Below, in pieces: positions 7,267 through 11,051 of a stretch of 11,051 bases of DNA (position 1 is the stretch's first letter; each line of letters begins with the position of its first letter). This stretch comes from Bifidobacterium sp. UBA6881 (GTDB lineage: Bacteria > Actinomycetota > Actinomycetes > Actinomycetales > Bifidobacteriaceae), in NCBI GenBank assembly GCA_002451435.1, contig DKCF01000032.1, positions 9,632 to 20,682 on the forward strand, given 5' to 3'. Below the pieces are notes generated by a model. That model did no database searches, was not told the DNA's origin, and worked only from the letters and a program-made list of their open reading frames with translations. A program made the translations under genes and the position numbers.

Positions 7267-7315
7267 TCCCACAGCTGATTCACCACTCTACCCCACGGCT
7301 CACCAAAATCTCCCA
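7267..7315 (-). promoter_or_regulatory. MraZ operator: phased TGGKR direct repeats
   Basis: Read on the minus strand, TGGGA (7311-7315), TGGTG (7301-7305), TGGGG (7291-7295) and TGGTG (7281-7285) are separated by exactly 5 bases each, a 10-bp period that puts every copy on the same face of the helix. A fifth TGGGA (7267-7271) is 14 bp farther, out of phase. MraZ is known in E. coli to bind TGGGN direct repeats spaced by 5 bases upstream of mraZ, so this is very likely its autoregulatory site. It lies about 50-85 bases before the mraZ ATG. Confidence 0.82.
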
Positions 7316-7441
7316 CTTGGGCACAAAATGCTCACGCAATACTCGGCTTTTATGCAGGCCTGTTCCGCAACGCGCCATATCCGACGATTCCGAAGGCGAT
7401 GAATTCACGTTCCGTTCACCCGAGGCCGTTTCGCCCCGCAA

Positions 7442-7454
7442 GGTTCGTAGAACC
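7442..7454. promoter_or_regulatory. Short palindrome upstream of the HelR-type gene
   Basis: GGTTC-GTA-GAACC is a perfect 5-bp-arm inverted repeat, extendable to AAGGTTC/GAACCCTT (7440-7457) with one bulged base. It ends 49 bases before the ATG at 7504. It could bind a dimeric regulator; its sequence does not match the GC-rich rifamycin-associated element described upstream of helR in other actinobacteria, as far as I recall that element. Confidence 0.35.
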
Positions 7455-7503
7455 CTTGGAGTAAATTGGAACGCTCTGAGTTTTTGATGAAGGGATTTAT
7501 TTC

Positions 7504-9783
7504 ATGTCGAACTATTCCGCCCAATTGCGTGAGGAGCAGCAGGCCGTCAGCCGCGCTTACGACCGTCTGGACACGTTGAGGGCGCAGTTACGAACCCGGC
7601 TCGACACCGTTCGCGCAGCCGGATCGCACGGTTCGCCCACGCAACGCACCGAGCGGGATTCCTTCGCCACCATGTATGAGGACCGCCTCACCCAGCTGCG
7701 CGCGGTGGAGGACCGCCTGGTGTTCGGCAGACTCGACGACGTTCAGGGCAGGCACCGCTATATCGGCCGTATCGGACTGTCGAACGAGCGTCATGAGCCG
7801 ATCCTCACCGATTGGCGCGCCGACGCCGCGCGCCCGTTCTATGAGGCGACGCCGTCGAACCATGGCGACATCGTGATGCGACGCCATATCACGTTGCGGT
7901 TCCGCGAGGTCGTCGGCGTGGAGGACGAGGTGCTCGACGTGCACTCCGACCAGGTCGGGCAGGCCTCTTCCGACGGCACGCTCACCGGCGAGGGCGCGCT
8001 GCTGGCGTCGCTGAACGCCAAACGCACCGGCAAGATGACCGATATCGTGGCGACGATTCAAGCGGAGCAGGACCGCATCATCCGCGCGGGACTCAACCAG
8101 GCGGTGGTGGTGCAGGGAGGGCCCGGCACCGGCAAAACCGCCGTCGCGCTGCATCGCGCCGCGTACCTGCTGTACACGCACCGCCGCACTCTGGAACGTT
8201 CCGGCGTGCTGGTGGTCGGACCGAGCTCGACGTTCCTGCACTACATCGATCAGGTGCTGCCGTCGTTGGGCGAGACCGGCGTGGTGAGCCGCACCATCGC
8301 CGATCTCATCCCGGGCGTCATCGCGACCTCCCGCGACACTCCGCACGCGGCCAAGATCAAAGGCGAGCGCCGCATGGCCAAGGCGATCGCCAATGCCGTG
8401 GCCGCCCGCGAACGCATACCTTCCCGTCTGCCGAATATCCGTATCAACGGATTCAGCGTGCCGGTGGCGCGCGTCGATCTGGAACAGGCCATCGCCGACG
8501 CCAAGCGCACGCGCCAGCCGCACAACAAGGCGCGTGAGACCTTCGTGCGCAGCATGCTGTCCGCGATGCGCAACCGTTATGTGGAGCAGCTTGATTACCA
8601 GCCCGAGCAGGCGGAGCTTTCGGATGTGGCGCAGCAACTGCGCATGAACGACGACCTGCGCCGAACATTGAACCTCGCGTGGCTGCCCATGACCGGCCAA
8701 TGGCTGGTCGACCAGCTGTTCTGCAAGCCACAGCAGTTGCGCCGTTTCGCCCCTTGGCTCGAGGAGCGCGACATCGAGTCGCTGATTCGGCCCAAGGGCT
8801 CGCCGTTCACCATCAGCGATGTTCCGCTGCTCGATGAGGCCATGGAACTGCTTGGTCCCGATCCGAAGGCCGTGGCGAAGCAGAAGGCGATGGATGCGAA
8901 GCGCGCGGAAGAGGAGCAGTTCGCCCAGGACACGTTGGCCCAGGCCGGCATCGGCACGGGCATCGTCACCTCGCAGATGCTGGTCGACAACATCAATGGT
9001 CTGGACGCGGAGCTCACCGCGCAGCGCGCGGCGGCCGACAGGGAGTGGACGTACGGCCACATCGTGGTGGATGAGGCGCAGGAGCTCACCGCGATGGATT
9101 GGCGCATGCTGATCCGCCGTTGCCCGTCGCGTTCGTTCACCATCGTCGGGGATGTGGCGCAGACCTCGGCTTTGGGCGGGACCCGCTCGTGGAAGCGCAT
9201 GATGGATCCGTTGTTCGGCCCGAACAACTGGCAGTTGAACGAACTGACCATCAATTACCGCAATCCGAAGGAGGTGTCACGTCTCGCCGGCGATTTCGCG
9301 TCCGCGGAGGGTCTGTACATCTCCACCGTCAACGCGGTGCGGGCGGTACCCGATTCGGTCAGGCATCTGGTGCTCGCCGACGATGGCCTTCTGTCCGACG
9401 CGGTGGCCCGGCAGACCATCGATCTGGTTCGTTCCTACGTTTCCGCCGATGGCACCGGCCGCGTCGCCATCATCGCGCCCGACGACATGCTCCGTCCACT
9501 GCGCGCGCGCGTGTACGCGGAGCTGTCGCGGCATCTGGACGCGAAGGAGTTCGCGCGGCTCGATGCGCAAAGCTCATGGGACGAGCAGGTGACCGTCTGT
9601 TCGACGCAGACCGTCAAGGGTCTGGAATACGACGCGGTGATGGTGGTGCAGCCCGGGCGGATCGAGCAGGAGGCGCCTTCGCGCATCGTGGCGGCGTCCG
9701 ACCTCTACGTCGCCATGACCAGGCCGACGCAACGGCTGCTTATAGTCCGGACAAAAGCGGACGAAAAGGAACTCACGCTATAA
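7504..9783 (+). CDS. helR: HelD/HelR-type RNA polymerase recycling ATPase (superfamily 1 helicase-like)
   Basis: Actinobacterial HelD/HelR proteins bind core RNA polymerase through its channels, remove stalled complexes using ATP, and in some species displace bound rifamycin. This 759-residue protein has the family layout. An N-terminal antiparallel coiled coil (about 1-77) is the arm that enters the secondary channel. The HelD signature YIGRIGL...DWRADAARPFYEAT spans 86-116. Helicase motifs follow: IQAEQDRIIRAG (185-196), Walker A GGPGTGKT (205-212), Walker B VVDEAQE (521-527), GDVAQ (549-553), NYRNPKEV (584-591), VKGLEYDAVMVV (704-715) and VAMTRPTQRLL (736-746). The segment 410-510, including DVPLLDEAMELLG (439-451), is the family-specific insertion before Walker B that holds the primary-channel loop in class II HelD. 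All ATPase residues are intact. ATG 7504 follows GAAGGGA. serA starts 9 bases downstream. The family is firm; whether this member protects against rifamycins is not visible. Confidence 0.85.
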   Translation: MSNYSAQLREEQQAVSRAYDRLDTLRAQLRTRLDTVRAAGSHGSPTQRTERDSFATMYEDRLTQLRAVEDRLVFGRLDDVQGRHRYIGRIGLSNERHEPILTDWRADAARPFYEATPSNHGDIVMRRHITLRFREVVGVEDEVLDVHSDQVGQASSDGTLTGEGALLASLNAKRTGKMTDIVATIQAEQDRIIRAGLNQAVVVQGGPGTGKTAVALHRAAYLLYTHRRTLERSGVLVVGPSSTFLHYIDQVLPSLGETGVVSRTIADLIPGVIATSRDTPHAAKIKGERRMAKAIANAVAARERIPSRLPNIRINGFSVPVARVDLEQAIADAKRTRQPHNKARETFVRSMLSAMRNRYVEQLDYQPEQAELSDVAQQLRMNDDLRRTLNLAWLPMTGQWLVDQLFCKPQQLRRFAPWLEERDIESLIRPKGSPFTISDVPLLDEAMELLGPDPKAVAKQKAMDAKRAEEEQFAQDTLAQAGIGTGIVTSQMLVDNINGLDAELTAQRAAADREWTYGHIVVDEAQELTAMDWRMLIRRCPSRSFTIVGDVAQTSALGGTRSWKRMMDPLFGPNNWQLNELTINYRNPKEVSRLAGDFASAEGLYISTVNAVRAVPDSVRHLVLADDGLLSDAVARQTIDLVRSYVSADGTGRVAIIAPDDMLRPLRARVYAELSRHLDAKEFARLDAQSSWDEQVTVCSTQTVKGLEYDAVMVVQPGRIEQEAPSRIVAASDLYVAMTRPTQRLLIVRTKADEKELTL

Positions 9784-9792
9784 GGTGGAGAC

Positions 9793-10992
9793 ATGCCTAA
9801 AGCATTATTACTTGAAAACATTCATCCCGACGCGGCGCAGTCGCTGCGCGACCACGGCTTTGAAGTGGAATGCCTCAAGGGCGCGTTGAGCGAGGACGAG
9901 CTGATCGACGCGCTTGATGGCGTTGATCTGCTGGGAATCCGTTCCAAGACCAGCGTCACCCGCAAGGTCATCGACGCACGTCCGAACCTCACCGCCGTCG
10001 GCTGCTTCTGCATCGGCACCAATCAGGTCGATCTCGAGTATGCCGGCAAGAAGGGCATCGCCGTATTCAACGCCCCGTATTCGAACACCCGTTCCGTGGT
10101 GGAACTGGTGATCGGCGACATCATCTGCCTGATGCGCCGCATTCCGGCGCACACCCACCATATGAAGCATGGCCTGTGGGACAAGTCCGCTTCCGGCTCC
10201 CATGAGGTGCGCGGCAAGACGCTGGGCATCATCGGCTACGGCAACATCGGCTCCCAGCTTTCCGTCATCGCCGAGGCGCTCGGCATGCGCGTGGTGTTCT
10301 ACGACATCGAGGAAAAGCTCGCGATGGGCAACGCCCATCGTTGCGAGACGCTCAACGAGCTGCTGGAACAGTCCGATGTGGTCACCCTGCACGTCGACGG
10401 CCGCAAGTCCAACACCGGTTTCTTCGGCGAGGACCAGTTCGCGCATATGAAGCAGGATGCGATCTTCATCAACCTTTCCCGCGGTTTCGTCGCGGATCTC
10501 GCCGCGCTGAAGCAGCATCTGGATTCCGGCCATCTTGCCGGCGCCGCGGTGGACGTGTTCCCCGTCGAACCGAAGAAAAGCGGGGACGAGTTCCTGACCG
10601 ATCTGGCGGACGAGGACAACATGATCCTCACGCCGCATATCGGCGGTTCCACCTTGGAGGCGCAGAAGTCGATCGGACAGTTCGTGTCCCAGCGTCTTGA
10701 GGACTACTGGTTCAAGGGCTCCACCATGCTGTCGGTCAACCTGCCGCAAATCACCCTGTCCGACATCCGCTCCAACTTCCGCATCGCCCACCTGCACGCC
10801 AACCTGCCGGGTGTGCTCGCCCGCGTGAACCGCGTGCTCGGCGAGGACAACATCAACATCGCGGCACAGGCCTTGGGCACCGAAGGTGAGATCGGCTACG
10901 TGGTCACCGACGTGGCGCAGCGTCCCGACCAGAAGGCATTGGACGAGCTCGCCGCGATCGAAGGCACGATTCGCATGCGCGTCATCAGCTGA
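9793..10992 (+). CDS. serA: D-3-phosphoglycerate dehydrogenase SerA with ACT domain
   Basis: Catalyses the first step of serine synthesis, oxidising 3-phosphoglycerate to 3-phosphohydroxypyruvate with NAD+. At 399 residues it is the short E. coli-like type (about 410), without the extra domain of mycobacterial SerA. Features: substrate loop GIRSKTSV (48-55), GCFCIGTNQVD (70-80), Rossmann motif GIIGYGNIG (145-153) with D171 ending the second strand, catalytic R230 (SRG), E259 (VEP) and H282 (PHIGGST). The ACT domain (about 329-399) keeps H335, N337 and N355, which correspond to the serine-binding residues of E. coli SerA, so feedback inhibition by L-serine is likely. The two hinge glycines before that ACT domain are Ser-Asn here (327-328). 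Its ATG is 9 bases after the helR stop with AAGGTGG upstream, suggesting cotranscription. Confidence is very high. Confidence 0.96.
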   Translation: MPKALLLENIHPDAAQSLRDHGFEVECLKGALSEDELIDALDGVDLLGIRSKTSVTRKVIDARPNLTAVGCFCIGTNQVDLEYAGKKGIAVFNAPYSNTRSVVELVIGDIICLMRRIPAHTHHMKHGLWDKSASGSHEVRGKTLGIIGYGNIGSQLSVIAEALGMRVVFYDIEEKLAMGNAHRCETLNELLEQSDVVTLHVDGRKSNTGFFGEDQFAHMKQDAIFINLSRGFVADLAALKQHLDSGHLAGAAVDVFPVEPKKSGDEFLTDLADEDNMILTPHIGGSTLEAQKSIGQFVSQRLEDYWFKGSTMLSVNLPQITLSDIRSNFRIAHLHANLPGVLARVNRVLGEDNINIAAQALGTEGEIGYVVTDVAQRPDQKALDELAAIEGTIRMRVIS

Positions 10993-11051
10993 TCGGCACC
11001 ATCCGGCGCACCGCGAGAATTCATCATCCGCGGATATGGAAGACGGGACCG
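10993..11051. other. Region downstream of serA
   Basis: 59 bases to the window edge with no gene start, hairpin or repeat that I can support. Confidence 0.5.

Larger units (their letters stand above)
7230..7503. promoter_or_regulatory. Divergent control region between mraZ and the HelR-type gene
   Basis: 274 bases with no gene, reading outward on both sides. The left half holds the mraZ ribosome binding site and the MraZ-box array (7267-7315). Farther from mraZ, CATAAA (7349-7354 on the minus strand, 4 of 6 to TATAAT) is a weak -10 candidate without a good -35. The right half holds a GGTTC-GTA-GAACC palindrome (7442-7454) and a purine-rich GAAGGGA before the ATG at 7504. No convincing -35/-10 pair was found for the rightward genes. 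Confidence 0.7.

Noticed and set aside
7230..7316. The longer MraZ reading starting at 7316
   Set aside because: It would translate the MraZ-box array and ignores the near-perfect ribosome binding site at 7236-7243.
7401..7412. GAAT-TCAC-GTTC, resembling a LexA (SOS) box upstream of helR
   Set aside because: It deviates from the GAAC-N4-GTTC core and lacks the conserved flanking bases of actinobacterial boxes, so chance is likely.
7588..9060. A 490-codon minus-strand frame inside the HelR-type gene
   Set aside because: It is antisense to intact helicase motifs, with no recognisable domain.
9808..10797. A 329-codon minus-strand frame inside serA
   Set aside because: It is antisense to a complete SerA; no motif and no start signal.
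1..11051. CRISPR arrays, tRNA or rRNA genes, insertion sequences, prophage or attachment sites
   Set aside because: None seen. The only direct repeats are the short MraZ boxes and isolated heptamers; the gene content is housekeeping throughout.

Overview
The window looks like chromosomal DNA from a high-GC Gram-positive actinobacterium. The gene content and order best fit Bifidobacterium; this is inferred from family resemblance and synteny, not from a search. The coding strands are GC-rich, and several ribosome binding sites are strong (AAGGAGG-type).

Positions 1-7229 carry the upstream part of a division and cell wall (dcw) cluster on the minus strand. In transcription order: mraZ (regulator), rsmH/mraW (16S rRNA methyltransferase), an ftsL-type membrane protein, ftsI (class B penicillin-binding protein), a shortened MurE-like protein, murF, and the first two thirds of mraY, which runs off the left edge. 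mraZ-rsmH-ftsL-ftsI are tightly packed, with overlaps of 1 or 4 bases or a single-base gap. From ftsI onward the gaps widen to 62, 166 and 100 bases. The 166-base gap before murF holds a candidate internal promoter and a 21-bp dyad.

Positions 7230-7503 are a divergent control region. On the mraZ side four TGGKR-type pentamers lie exactly 10 bp apart, the layout known for MraZ operators. On the other side a short palindrome precedes the rightward genes.

Positions 7504-10992 encode, on the plus strand, a HelD/HelR-type ATPase that acts on RNA polymerase, followed after 9 bases by serA (D-3-phosphoglycerate dehydrogenase with a C-terminal ACT domain). The last 59 bases show nothing recognisable.

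The most unusual item is the gene in the murE slot (2486-3364). It keeps a MurE-like fold outline, but its ATP-binding loop is destroyed and the C-terminal ligase domain is missing. It therefore looks like a retained pseudoenzyme rather than a ligase. Next come the in-phase MraZ operator array and the HelR-serA pair facing the dcw cluster.
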